Positions 15,373-23,809 are shown, counted from the stretch's first letter. The stretch is DNA of 64,000 nt from Streptomyces sp. Ag109_O5-10 (GCF_900105755.1 NZ_FNTQ01000001.1:7378001-7442000), one strand, 5' to 3'. The notes: a model not told the origin generated them from the sequence alone. Program-made: numbers and translations.

Positions 15373-18300
15373 ATGACGGGCTTCGCCCATCTGCACGTCG
15401 CGTCCGGTTACTCCGCCCGCTACGGCGCCTCCCAGCCCGAACGGCTCGTCCAGCGGGCGGCGGAGCGGGGTATGTCCGCGCTCGCGCTCACCGACCGGGA
15501 CACGGTCACCGGAACTGTTCGATTCGCGCAGGCGTGTGCGAAGGAGGGGGTCCGGCCGGTCTTCGGCATCGACCTCGCGGTCGAGGCCTTGGCACCCCCG
15601 CCGCCCGCCCCGCGGCGCCGCACCCCGGCGCGCGGCGGCGCGCACGTGATCGAGCCGCCGCTGCGGTTCGTGCTGCTCGCCCAGGACCGGGCGGGCTGGG
15701 CCCGGCTGTGCCGGATCACCTCGGCCGCCCATGTCGGCGCCGTGTCCGGCACACCGCCGGTGGTGCCGTGGGAGGCGCTGCGCGAGTACGGCGGCCCCGG
15801 CCTGACCGTGCTGCTCGGGCCGCTCTCGGAGCCGGTACGGGCACTGTCGGTGGGCCGGGAGGACGTGGCGGTGAAGCTGCTGGCGCCCTGGCAGGAGATC
15901 TTCGGGAGGGATGTTCGATTGGAAGCCGCCGCGCAGAAACGTTCCGGCACGGGTCCGGGATCCCTCCGCCTGGCCGCCCGCACCCTCGCCCTGGCCGACC
16001 GCACCGGCACCACCGCCGTCCTCTCCAACGCCGTCCGCTACGCCGACCCCGAACAGCACCGCCTCGCCGACGTCCTGGACGCCGCCCGGCTGCTCAGGCC
16101 GATCGACCGGCGCCGGCTGGACAGCGGACAGCGCTGGCTCAGGGACGAGAGAGGGATGGCGGCCGTCGCCCGCATGATCACCGACTGCGCCGGAACGGAC
16201 CTCCGCCGGGCCCGCCGGCTGCTGGCGGACACCGCCACCACCGCGGCCGCGTGCACCGTCGATCCGAAGGCGGACCTCGGCCTCGGCACCCCGCACCTCC
16301 CCGAGCCGGCGCTCTTCGGCGCCGAGCCCGGAGCCGGCGGCGCGGCCCGGCTGCTGCGGCAGAAGTCCGAAGCCGGCCTGGCCCGACGCGGCCTGGACCG
16401 TGACCGCGCGGCACTTGACCGGCTGGACGAGGAACTCGCCGTCATCTCCCACTGGAACTACGACGCGTACTTCCTCGCCGTGGCCCAGGTCGTCGCCGAC
16501 GTCCGGGCCAGGGGCATCCGGGTCGCGGCCCGCGGCTCCGGTGCCGGTTCGCTGGTCTGCCACGCCCTGGACATCGCCACCGCCAACCCGCTCGACCACA
16601 GCCTGCTGTTCGAACGCTTCCTCAGCAGGCGCCGGGAGTCACTGCCCGACATCGACATCGACGTGGAGTCCGCCCGCCGCCTGGAGTGCTACGACACGAT
16701 CTTCGAACGCTTCGGCAAGGAGCGGGTGGCGGTCACCGCGATGCCCGAGACCTACCGGGCGCGCCGGGCGCTTCGTGACACCGGTCTTGCGCTGGGGATC
16801 GCACCCGCTGACGTGGACCGGATCGCCAAGAGCTTCCCGCACCTGCGCGCCTGCGACATCACCAGCGCCCTCGCCGAACTGCCCGAACTACGGCAACTGG
16901 CCGCCGAGGCCCCCCGCTACGGACCGTTGTGGGAGCTGGCCGAGGGGCTCGACTCCCTCGTCCACGGCATGGCCATGCACCCCTGCGGCGTGGTCATCAG
17001 CGACGCCACCCTCCTGGACCGCCTGCCGGTGCAGCCCACCCCGCAGGGCGACTACCCCATGGCCATGGCAGCGAAGGAGGAGATCGAGGCGCTGGGCAAC
17101 ATCAAACTCGACGTCCTGGGCGTCCGGATGCAGTCCGCGATGGCCCACGCCGTCACCGAGATCGAACGCACCACCGGCAACCACATCGACCTGGACGACT
17201 CCGAACAGGTGCCGCTGGACGACGTCTTCGCCTTCAAACTCATCCAGGCCAGTCAGACGCTGGGCCTGTTCCAGCTGGAGTCGCCCGGTCAGCAGGACCT
17301 GCTGTCCCGACTCCAGCCTCGTGACGTGCAGGACGTCATCGCCGACATTAGCCTCTTCCGTCCCGGCCCGGTCGCGGGCGGCATGCCCGAGCGGTACATC
17401 GCCGCCCGGCACGGCGGCGCACCCGCCTACGCCCACCCGGACCTGGAGCCGGTGCTCTCCGACACCTACGGTGTGACCATCTGGCACGAGCAGATCATCG
17501 AGACGCTGCGGGTGCTGACCGGCTGCGACCGGGCCTTCGGGGAGATCACCCGGCGGGCGCTCGGCGACAAGGACCAACTGCCCAGGATCAGGGACTGGTT
17601 CCACGAGCGGGCCGTTGCGCGTGGCTACAGCGCGGCCGTGCGGGACGAGGTGTGGAAGACCGTCGAGGCCTTCGGCGCGTACGGCTTCTGCCGGGCCCAC
17701 GCGGTCGCCTTCGCCGTGCCCGCCCTGCAGAGTGCCTGGCTCAAGGCGCACTACCCGGCGTTCCTGCTGGCCGGCCTCCTCGAACACGACCCCGGCATGT
17801 GGCCCAAGCGGGTCCTGGTCGCCGACGCCCGCCGGGGCGGGGTTCCCGTCCTGCCCGTCGACATCAACAACTCTCGCGTGCAGCACACCGTGGAGAAAGC
17901 CGACGGAGACCGGTGGGGCGTACGCCTCGCGCTGTCCGGGGTGCGCGGCATCAGCGAGGCGGAGTGCGCGCGGATCGAGGCGGGGCAGCCGTACGGATCG
18001 CTGTCCGACTTCTGGCAGCGGGCCCACCCCAGCAGGCCGGTCGCCGAACGCCTCGCCGAGATCGGCGCCCTGGACGGTCTGCACGACGGCCGCCTCACCC
18101 GCCGCGACCTGCTGCTCCAGATCGCCGAACTCCATCGCCAGTCCCACCACCGGACCGCTGGTGCCGGCCAACTGCCCATCACCGCGGAGGCCGTCGGCGG
18201 GGCGGAGCCGAGCGGGCTGCCGGAGATGACCGGTCGCGAGGCCCTGAGCGCCGAGCTGAGCACGCTCGGCATCGACGTCTCCCGGCACCTGATGGAGCAC

Positions 18301-18825
18301 CACCACCGGCTGCTCCGCGAGATCGGCGCGACCGACGCGGCGCACCTGGCCGGGATGCGGGCCGGTCAGCAGGTTCTCGTGGCGGGGGTGCGGGCCTCCA
18401 CCCAGACCCCGCCGATCGCGAGCGGCAAGCGGATCATCTTCGTCACGCTGGAGGACGGGTCCGGGCTGGTCGATCTGGCGTTCTTCGAGGACTCCCATCC
18501 GGCGTGCGCGTACACCGTGTTCCACAGCGGGCTGCTGCTGGTGCGCGGCACGGTCCAGGTGCGCGGCACTCGTCGTACTGTCGTCGGCTCCATGGCCTGG
18601 GACCTGGACGAGATCGCCGCGGCCCGCCGCGACAACGGCCCCCAGGCCGCGCTCGCCCTGCTCGGCGCCGACCGCCCGCACCCGACCCCTGCTCAGCCGC
18701 ACCGCACCCTGGCCGACGGCACCGCGGGCGCCCGCCTGCACCCGTACGCCGACCTCCAGCCCGCCGGCACCCGCTCGGCCGACCTGAAGAAGTTCGGCCA
18801 CCGAAGCCCCGGGAGCGCCGGATGA
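15373..18825 (+). CDS. dnaE2: error-prone DNA polymerase III alpha subunit (DnaE2)
   Basis: An 1150-residue C-family polymerase, the size of DnaE2 (about 1080) rather than replicative DnaE1 (about 1180 with extra tail). The order is: PHP domain (residues 1-65), with HLHVASGYS but ALTDRD in place of the metal-binding TDHG; palm with the catalytic aspartates in LPDIDIDVES (426-430) and KLDVLG (Asp580); helix-hairpin-helix; and a C-terminal OB domain (QQVLVAGVRAS...). The polymerase site looks intact while PHP metal ligands are altered, as expected of DnaE2. It performs damage-induced, mutagenic translesion synthesis with ImuB. GGAGGT lies 5 bases before the ATG, with a LexA box upstream. The stop overlaps the next gene by 4 bases. 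Confidence 0.9.
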   Translation: MTGFAHLHVASGYSARYGASQPERLVQRAAERGMSALALTDRDTVTGTVRFAQACAKEGVRPVFGIDLAVEALAPPPPAPRRRTPARGGAHVIEPPLRFVLLAQDRAGWARLCRITSAAHVGAVSGTPPVVPWEALREYGGPGLTVLLGPLSEPVRALSVGREDVAVKLLAPWQEIFGRDVRLEAAAQKRSGTGPGSLRLAARTLALADRTGTTAVLSNAVRYADPEQHRLADVLDAARLLRPIDRRRLDSGQRWLRDERGMAAVARMITDCAGTDLRRARRLLADTATTAAACTVDPKADLGLGTPHLPEPALFGAEPGAGGAARLLRQKSEAGLARRGLDRDRAALDRLDEELAVISHWNYDAYFLAVAQVVADVRARGIRVAARGSGAGSLVCHALDIATANPLDHSLLFERFLSRRRESLPDIDIDVESARRLECYDTIFERFGKERVAVTAMPETYRARRALRDTGLALGIAPADVDRIAKSFPHLRACDITSALAELPELRQLAAEAPRYGPLWELAEGLDSLVHGMAMHPCGVVISDATLLDRLPVQPTPQGDYPMAMAAKEEIEALGNIKLDVLGVRMQSAMAHAVTEIERTTGNHIDLDDSEQVPLDDVFAFKLIQASQTLGLFQLESPGQQDLLSRLQPRDVQDVIADISLFRPGPVAGGMPERYIAARHGGAPAYAHPDLEPVLSDTYGVTIWHEQIIETLRVLTGCDRAFGEITRRALGDKDQLPRIRDWFHERAVARGYSAAVRDEVWKTVEAFGAYGFCRAHAVAFAVPALQSAWLKAHYPAFLLAGLLEHDPGMWPKRVLVADARRGGVPVLPVDINNSRVQHTVEKADGDRWGVRLALSGVRGISEAECARIEAGQPYGSLSDFWQRAHPSRPVAERLAEIGALDGLHDGRLTRRDLLLQIAELHRQSHHRTAGAGQLPITAEAVGGAEPSGLPEMTGREALSAELSTLGIDVSRHLMEHHHRLLREIGATDAAHLAGMRAGQQVLVAGVRASTQTPPIASGKRIIFVTLEDGSGLVDLAFFEDSHPACAYTVFHSGLLLVRGTVQVRGTRRTVVGSMAWDLDEIAAARRDNGPQAALALLGADRPHPTPAQPHRTLADGTAGARLHPYADLQPAGTRSADLKKFGHRSPGSAG

Positions 18826-19811
18826 GCGGGACCGGTACGCGGCAGCGGCACATCGCCCACCTCCACCTGCACGCCAGGCTGACGGAGGATCAGTACGCCC
18901 ATATAATCGAACTGGTGTCTGGTATCACGCCGCATGTCCAGGCCGTCCCGCCCAACGCCGTCCAACTCGACCTGACGTCGGCGCTCCGGTACTTCGGCCT
19001 GTCCCCCTACGACACGGTCCAGATGGCGTTGATGAGGCTGAAAGGCCTGTACGGCATCGACACCAGCGCCGGGCTCGCGGGCAACCGCATGCTCGCGGCG
19101 ATGGCGGCCGACGCATCCGCGCCGGGCGAGACCACCTGGGTTCCCGCCGCCGGCGCGGCCGACTGGCTGTATCCCCGGCCGGTCACCGCTCTTCCGGGGG
19201 TCGGCCGGGTCGCGGCGGAGAAGCTCGGCAGATACGGCCTGCACACCATCGGGCAGATCGTCGACCTGCCCCCGGGGACCCTGCAGCGGCTTCTCGGTGC
19301 GGGCCCCGCCCGGCTGCTGGCCGAGCGCGCCCGCGGCCGCGACCCCCGGCCGGTCGTCCCCTCGGAACCGGTGGCGCATCTGGCCGCCGACCTCGTGCTG
19401 GAGCGGGACTCCCTCGACCCTGCCCAGCACCATCGGGCGGTCCTGGGACTCGCCGACCGGATCGGCCAACGACTGCGTGGCGAGAGCCAGGTCGCCGAGC
19501 GGCTCACCCTCACCGCGCGGTACGCCGACCGCAGCTCCACCACCCGCACGCGTCCCCTGCCGGAACCCACCGGCCACTCGCCGGCCCTCGCCGCGACGGC
19601 CCTGGCGCTGCTGGCCTCCCTCGGGCTGCAGCGCGCACGGGTCCGCGCCTTCGCGATCCGCGCCGACGGGCTGCGGCCGGCCGACGGTGCCTACCGGCAG
19701 CTCTCCCTGGACCCCGGCGACGCCCGCGCCTACGCCGCCGAAGCCGCCGCGGACCGCGCCCGCCGCCGCTTCGGGGCCGGAGCCGTACGGCCGGCCGCCC
19801 TGGCGAACTGA
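18822..19811 (+). CDS. ImuB-like Y-family polymerase homologue lacking catalytic residues
   Basis: A 329-residue protein whose C-terminal two thirds follow the Y-family plan: helix-hairpin-helix (VTALPGVGRVAAEKLGRYGLHTIGQI), little-finger region, and a closing RARRRFGAGAVRP. The palm metal ligands are missing: where polymerases have DMDAFFASVE it reads HLHLHARLTEDQY, and the S(I/V)DEA motif is AVQLDLTSA. It should therefore not polymerise; in mutasomes ImuB of this kind tethers DnaE2 to the beta clamp. The ATG overlaps the dnaE2 stop (ATGA), so both answer to the LexA box. No imuA gene is adjacent, unlike the classical three-gene cassette. Confidence 0.82.
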   Translation: MSGTGTRQRHIAHLHLHARLTEDQYAHIIELVSGITPHVQAVPPNAVQLDLTSALRYFGLSPYDTVQMALMRLKGLYGIDTSAGLAGNRMLAAMAADASAPGETTWVPAAGAADWLYPRPVTALPGVGRVAAEKLGRYGLHTIGQIVDLPPGTLQRLLGAGPARLLAERARGRDPRPVVPSEPVAHLAADLVLERDSLDPAQHHRAVLGLADRIGQRLRGESQVAERLTLTARYADRSSTTRTRPLPEPTGHSPALAATALALLASLGLQRARVRAFAIRADGLRPADGAYRQLSLDPGDARAYAAEAAADRARRRFGAGAVRPAALAN

Positions 19812-19813
19812 CA

Positions 19814-20083
19814 GTGGAGCCGACCGAGAAGTTCTGGCTCGACACGGGTATCGACGGCTTCGTGCGGGACGTGGGTACGACCGGCACCCGCCGGCCGAAT
19901 GCCGCGATCGACCTCCCCGGGACCTGTACAGGACGTCACCGTGGACCTGACCGGCACGGCACGCACCAGACGTCCGAGGACCTCTGCAAGGAAGGCGAAG
20001 CGGACCCGGTCGACGGTGACGCGTACACCGTCAGCCCGCCGGCGTACGGCTTCCGGATTGTTGAGGTGAATCGTCACCGCTGA
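19814..20083 (+). pseudogene. collapsed remnant of a GH13 alpha-glucosidase/amylase-type gene
   Basis: The open frame begins with EKFWLDTGIDGFVRDV, which is the GH13 conserved region II (FWLDxGxDGFRVDV) with the R-V order swapped. It ends with YTVSPPAYGFRIVEV, the typical C-terminal beta-domain ending of GH13 enzymes. Only about 60 codons lie between, where a real enzyme has about 350, and the middle has mixed composition. The nucleophile Asp may persist but the acid/base Glu and the barrel are gone. It is therefore a deletion-scarred pseudogene, 2 bases after the imuB-like gene; a 5' part is also missing. Confidence 0.6.
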
Positions 20084-20100
20084 CATCGGTCACCGGTACG

Positions 20101-20475
20101 TCAGTTGGCCCACGGCGGCACGATGCGGCTGCCGTCGGCCAGCTCGGCCTCCAGGCCGACGGACGTGGTGACCCAGGTGAGCGCGGTGTGGTCGGTCGGG
20201 TTCTCGACGGTGAGGGTGGCCCCAGGGTTGACGATGACGGTGTCGCCGGCCCGGACGCGCTCGGTGCGGCCGTCGACGGTGACCAGGAGCTCGCCGACCA
20301 GCAGGTGGAGGATCTCCTCCCGGTTGACGGTGTGGGCGGGCGCCTTGGTCCCGGCCGGTATCTCCCCGCGCCAGGCGCACAGTTCCTTGCTGCCGGTGCG
20401 GGGAGTGGCGTACGAGACGAAGCGGGCGCCGTGGATCTCGTGGGTGGTGGCCTCGGCGGAGCGGACTACGGGCAC
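20101..20475 (-). CDS. small cupin-domain protein
   Basis: A 124-residue single-domain cupin. Motif 1 resembles G(X)5HXH(X)3-4E as PAHTVNREEILHLLVGELL, followed by the motif 2-like RVRAGDTVIVNPGA, with the usual double-stranded beta-helix spacing. Metal ligands are only partly conserved, so binding or sensing a small molecule is as likely as catalysis. The GTG start follows AGGAGG by 5 bases. It is divergent from a MarR gene across tandem palindromes, so it is probably repressed by that MarR protein. Confidence 0.8.
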   Translation of the reverse strand: MPVVRSAEATTHEIHGARFVSYATPRTGSKELCAWRGEIPAGTKAPAHTVNREEILHLLVGELLVTVDGRTERVRAGDTVIVNPGATLTVENPTDHTALTWVTTSVGLEAELADGSRIVPPWAN

Positions 20476-20495
20476 GGGGGCCTCCTGGCGAAGTG

Positions 20496-20532
20496 GTCAA
20501 GTGCATTGACTATATGGTCAAGTTGCTTGACC
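20496..20532. promoter_or_regulatory. twin MarR operators between the cupin and MarR genes
   Basis: Two palindromes share the GTCAA/TTGAC core: GTCAA-GTGCA-TTGAC at 20496-20510 and the stronger GGTCAAG-TTG-CTTGACC at 20516-20532. Their centres are 21 bp apart, two turns of helix, so two dimers could bind one face. A further half-site lies at 20536-20542. The placement in the divergent promoter suits autorepression plus control of the cupin gene. Confidence 0.75.
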
Positions 20533-20560
20533 AGTCTGTCAAGGGTGTTTCAATTCCTCC

Positions 20561-21007
20561 GTGCAGAACTCCGAGGCCATGGCCCTGTCCGCAGCCCTGC
20601 TCGCCGCAGCCGGTGAACTGACCCAGCGCATCAACGACGGGGTCGTCGCCCGCGGTTTCGAGGGGGTGCGGCCCGCCCATGGCTTCGCCTTCTCCCGGCT
20701 CGCCCCGGACGGGGCCACCGTCACCGAACTCGCCGCGCACCTCGGGGTGACCAAGCAGGCGGCAAGTCAGCTCGTCGACGACATCGTGCGCAAGGGGTAT
20801 GCCGAGCGCCGGCCGCACCCCGGCGACGCGCGGGCGCGGCTGATCGTGCTCACCGAACGGGGGTGGGCGTGCACGCGGGCCGCGGAGGAGGCGGCCGCGG
20901 AGGTCGTCCGGGGCTGGAGTGACGTGCTGGGGGAGGGTGGAGTGCGCGTGTTGCGGGACTCTTTGGGGCGTATCGCGCCCTATGGTCCCCTCAGGCCCAG
21001 CTGGTGA
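20561..21007 (+). CDS. MarR-family regulator
   Basis: A 148-residue winged-helix regulator. The DNA-binding part spans about residues 50-100 (TVTELAAHLGVTKQAASQLVDDIVRKGYAERRPHPGDARARLIVLTERG), with the conserved DxR wing (GDARAR). The GTG start has no ribosome site and lies just after the twin palindromes, so the transcript may be leaderless. It probably represses itself and the divergent cupin gene. The inducer is not predictable. Confidence 0.87.
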   Translation: MQNSEAMALSAALLAAAGELTQRINDGVVARGFEGVRPAHGFAFSRLAPDGATVTELAAHLGVTKQAASQLVDDIVRKGYAERRPHPGDARARLIVLTERGWACTRAAEEAAAEVVRGWSDVLGEGGVRVLRDSLGRIAPYGPLRPSW

Positions 21008-21176
21008 CACCCCATCAGGCGACTCCGTGCGACCGGTTACTCGGAAGTTTTACCGACGCGTAACTTCACGCTTGCACTACTCGTCCGTAACTTGATGAGT
21101 GAACAGCATCCTTCGTGATCCGGATCACAGGGCGTAAGGCCGTCGTAACTCCCTTGAGCCGCAAGGAGATCACCCG

Positions 21177-22037
21177 ATGCTGCCCTGGAAACGAGTGTTC
21201 AGACCCCTGACCGCGCTGCTCCTCGCCGCCGCCGTCGCCACCGTTCCCGCCGCCACCGCCCACGCCTCCAGTGCCCCCACCACCGGCTGGAACGACTACT
21301 CCTGCCGCCCCTCCGCCGCCCACCCCCGCCCGGTGATCCTGGTCCACGGCACCCTCGGCAACTCCGTCGACAACTGGCTCTCCCTCGCCCCGTACCTGGA
21401 GGACCGCGGCTACTGCGTGTTCTCCCTCGACTACGGCCAGCTGACCGGCGTCCCCGTCTTCTACGGCCTCGGCCCCATCGACCAGTCGGCAGAGCAGCTC
21501 TCCGCCTTCGTAGACAAAGTGCTCACCGCGACCGGCGCCGCCAAGGCCGACCTCGTCGGGCACTCCCAGGGCGGCATGATGCCCCGCTACTACCTGAAGT
21601 TCCTCGGCGGCTCCGCCAAGGTGAACGCCCTCGTCGGCCTCGCCCCCGACAACCACGGCGCCACCCTCAGTGGCCTCACCAACCTGCTGCCGTACTTCCC
21701 CGGCGCCTCGGACCTGATCAAGGCCACCACCCCCGGCCTCGCCGACCAGATCCCCGGCTCCGCCTTCCTCACCAAGCTCAACGCGGGCGGCGACACCGTC
21801 CCCGGAGTGCACTACACGGTCATCGCCACCAAGTACGACGAGGTGGCCACCCCCTGGCAGAGCCAGTACCTGAGCGGCTCCGACGTCCGCAACGTCTCGC
21901 TCCAGGACCTCTGCTCGCTCGACCTCTCCGAGCACGTGGCGATCGGGCTCTTCGACCGGATCGCCTTCCACGAGGTGGCCAACGCGCTCGACCCGGCCCA
22001 CGCCACCGCCACCACCTGCGCGTCGGCGTTCAGCTGA
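21177..22037 (+). CDS. secreted lipase (LipB / class 2 alpha-beta hydrolase)
   Basis: A 286-residue exported triacylglycerol-lipase-type enzyme of the LipB family. A signal peptide with ALLLAAAVATVPAATAHA ends near residue 30. The mature part opens the alpha/beta fold with RPVILVHGTLGN (oxyanion region). The nucleophile elbow GHSQGG has Ser130, and a conserved APDNHGATLSG block follows. Asp and His of the triad fall in the C-terminal third (SLDLSEHVAIG region). Cysteines in the N- and C-terminal parts (DYSC, LCSLD, TTCASA) suggest disulfides. AAGGAG precedes the ATG. It is monocistronic and ends at a strong terminator. Confidence 0.9.
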   Translation: MLPWKRVFRPLTALLLAAAVATVPAATAHASSAPTTGWNDYSCRPSAAHPRPVILVHGTLGNSVDNWLSLAPYLEDRGYCVFSLDYGQLTGVPVFYGLGPIDQSAEQLSAFVDKVLTATGAAKADLVGHSQGGMMPRYYLKFLGGSAKVNALVGLAPDNHGATLSGLTNLLPYFPGASDLIKATTPGLADQIPGSAFLTKLNAGGDTVPGVHYTVIATKYDEVATPWQSQYLSGSDVRNVSLQDLCSLDLSEHVAIGLFDRIAFHEVANALDPAHATATTCASAFS

Positions 22038-22059
22038 GCCGCCGCCCAACTGAACGCCG

Positions 22060-22098
22060 CCGGGGCCTGTCCGGCCTGAGCCGCCGGTCAGGCCCCGG
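22060..22098 (+). terminator. terminator after the lipase gene
   Basis: CCGGGGCCTG (22060-22069) and CAGGCCCCGG (22089-22098) form a perfect 10-bp stem around a 19-base loop, 23 bases after the lipase stop. It lacks a T tract but is a strong GC hairpin. Confidence 0.75.
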
Positions 22099-22273
22099 AA
22101 CCATGGGGGTCGGCGCCGCGGCGCCCGCCGCCGCACCGCGGGCTCGGCCGGACCGGATCCCGTGGGGGCGATCAGAAAGCTAGCCCCAAGGAGCTGTGAA
22201 ATCGCCTGCTGGGGGCGGGCGACGGAGATCCTTATGGTCGCCTTAAGGGAGTGTTCGGGCTGCGCTGAGGTAG

Positions 22274-22442
22274 CTAGTGCCGCAACAGGCAACGTTCGCC
22301 CCGTCACGACGCCCGGCACGCACTCTCGCCGCACCAGCCGAAAGCCCAAGTACATCCAGTACGAGGACTTCCGGCCGGCACGCCGAGAGCACGCACCGGA
22401 CGCCGCTCCTTGACGGGCAAACGTTGCCTGCCGCGGCACTAG
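22274..22442. mobile_element. 169-bp MITE-like element with 30-bp terminal inverted repeats
   Basis: The ends are inverted copies of each other: reading inward from both sides one sees GCTAGTGCCGC, two variable bases, then CAGGCAACGTT, with 27 of 30 positions identical. CTAG stands at both outer edges, which would suit the 4-bp YTAR/CTAG target duplication of IS5-family elements. The interior has further self-complementary stretches (CACTCTCG/CGAGAG) and no transposase frame. It ends 10 bases before the start codon of the GNAT gene, so it supplies that gene's 5' flank. The assignment to an IS5-like family is inference. Confidence 0.7.
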
Positions 22443-22452
22443 CGTTCACGCC

Positions 22453-22902
22453 ATGACGAACGACGAGATCCGGCGCGCCCGGCCCGCCGACGTACCGGCC
22501 GTGAAGGCTGTGACCGACAAGGCGTACCACCACTACATCGCGCGGATCGGAGTGGTGCCGCAGCCCATGGAGGCGGACCACATGGCGAATGTGGCCGCAG
22601 GCCGGGTGTTCGTCGTGGGGGAGCCGGTCATCGGGCTCGTCGTCATCGAGGCCCACGACGACCATCTGTTCCTCGACAGCATCGCCGTCCACCCCGACGC
22701 GCGCGGCAAGGGGGTGGGACGGCGGCTGCTGGAGTTCGTGGACGCACGCGCGCGTGCGCTCGGCCTGCCCGAGATCAGGCTCTACACGAACGCGCTGATG
22801 TGGGAGAACCAGGAGATCTACCCGAAGCACGGGTACGAAGTCGTCGAGCGGCGGGTGGAGGGGCCGTACGACCGCGTCCACTACCGCAAGCGGCTGGACT
22901 GA
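22453..22902 (+). CDS. GNAT-family N-acetyltransferase
   Basis: A 149-residue single-domain acetyltransferase with the acetyl-CoA loop DARGKGVGRRLLEF (motif A, R/Q-x-x-G-x-G/A), the preceding LFLDSIAVHP strand and the C-terminal EIYPKHGYEVVERR block. The family acetylates small amines or protein termini; the substrate is unknown. No ribosome site precedes the ATG. A MITE-like element ends 10 bases upstream and leaves the TAGCGT at 22440-22445 as a possible -10 box, giving a leaderless transcript. Confidence 0.87.
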   Translation: MTNDEIRRARPADVPAVKAVTDKAYHHYIARIGVVPQPMEADHMANVAAGRVFVVGEPVIGLVVIEAHDDHLFLDSIAVHPDARGKGVGRRLLEFVDARARALGLPEIRLYTNALMWENQEIYPKHGYEVVERRVEGPYDRVHYRKRLD

Positions 22903-22924
22903 AGGTTCACGGCAGGACGCATGG

Positions 22925-23059
22925 TCAGCCGTCCGGCCACCAGGTGCGTGCGATGTCCTTTCGCACCTCAGGGCGTCCCGCGGGACGCTCGTCGGCCTCC
23001 TCGCGGATCCGGCGGCTGTCCGTCCTCTTCAGGGGCTTCTGCACGGTAGTGCGGCGCAT
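22925..23059 (-). CDS. 44-aa basic small protein
   Basis: A short but well-formed gene: GAAGGAGG lies 6 bases upstream of the ATG, and the 44-residue product is very basic and hydrophilic. It starts MRRTTVQKPLKRTDSRRI and ends ARTWWPDG, with strong coding periodicity. It is convergent with the GNAT gene. No family is recognised; the charge would suit binding RNA, DNA or acidic proteins, which is inference only. Confidence 0.65.
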   Translation of the reverse strand: MRRTTVQKPLKRTDSRRIREEADERPAGRPEVRKDIARTWWPDG

Positions 23060-23194
23060 GACTGCCTCCTTCAGTGCCTACCGGGTTCCGTGTTGTCACG
23101 GAGATAGACGCTTGTGGCGAGAGTTCCTCATCGGTGGCGGTCTGTCAGTGGTCGCAGTCACATGAGTGTCAGTGGCGGGTGTCACGCTGGGGGC

Positions 23195-23809
23195 ATGAGG
23201 AATGAAAGTGATCGGACGGTTGCGGGGAGTGTCGACTGGGATGCCGAGGCGGCCCGGTTCGACGAGGAGCCGGATCACGGCCTCGGCGTGCCCGAGGTCC
23301 GCGCGGCCTGGACGGCGCGGCTGCGGGCGTGGCTGCCCGAGCGCCCCGCGGACGTCCTCGACCTCGGCTGCGGCACCGGCAGCCTGGCCCTCCTCGCCGC
23401 CGAGCAGGGCCACCGCGTCACCGGGGTCGACAGCTCCCCGGCGATGGTGGAGCGGGCCCGCGCCAAGCTGGCCGGCCGTGACGCGGTGTTCCTGCCCGGC
23501 GACGCGGCGGCACCGCCGGTGGGCGAGCGGCTCTTCGACGTCGTGCTCGTACGGCATGTGCTGTGGGCGCTGCCCGACCCCGCGCGCGTGCTGCGGCACT
23601 GGCGGGGCCTGCTGCGGCCCGGGGGACGGTTCGTGCTGGTGGAGGGGGTGTGGGGGACCGTGACCCCGGTCGGCGTACCCGCCGGCCGGCTCACCGCCCT
23701 GCTCGCGCCGCTCGCCGCGGACGTACGCGTGGAGCCGCTGTCCGCGGTGACGGCACTGTGGGGGAAACAGGTGGACGACGAGCGGTACGCGGTGGTGGCG
23801 ACGGTGTGA
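23195..23809 (+). CDS. class I SAM-dependent methyltransferase
   Basis: A 204-residue methyltransferase of the Methyltransf_11/UbiE type: motif I VLDLGCGTGSLALLAA, the acidic VTGVDSSPAMVERAR loop, motif post-II VVLVRHVLWALPDP, and motif III LLRPGGRFVLVEG. The acceptor is not predictable. A 24-bp-period direct repeat of TGTCAGTGG (23143-23151 and 23167-23175) lies in the promoter region and could be a regulator site. The ATG at 23195 is chosen as the nearest start in frame with the fold; its ribosome site is a weak GGGGG. Confidence 0.87.
   Translation: MRNESDRTVAGSVDWDAEAARFDEEPDHGLGVPEVRAAWTARLRAWLPERPADVLDLGCGTGSLALLAAEQGHRVTGVDSSPAMVERARAKLAGRDAVFLPGDAAAPPVGERLFDVVLVRHVLWALPDPARVLRHWRGLLRPGGRFVLVEGVWGTVTPVGVPAGRLTALLAPLAADVRVEPLSAVTALWGKQVDDERYAVVATV

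Noticed and set aside
14962..16599. 545-codon antisense frame over the dnaE2 5' part
   Set aside because: No start signal or recognisable domain; opposite the PHP and palm coding sequence of dnaE2.
16888..18801. 637-codon antisense frame in dnaE2
   Set aside because: Composition is that of an antisense shadow and the sense strand carries all polymerase motifs.
21066..22439. Minus-strand frame through the lipase and the MITE-like element, considered as a transposase
   Set aside because: No DDE or HTH motif is visible and most of it is the antisense of the lipase gene; only the terminal repeats are element-like.
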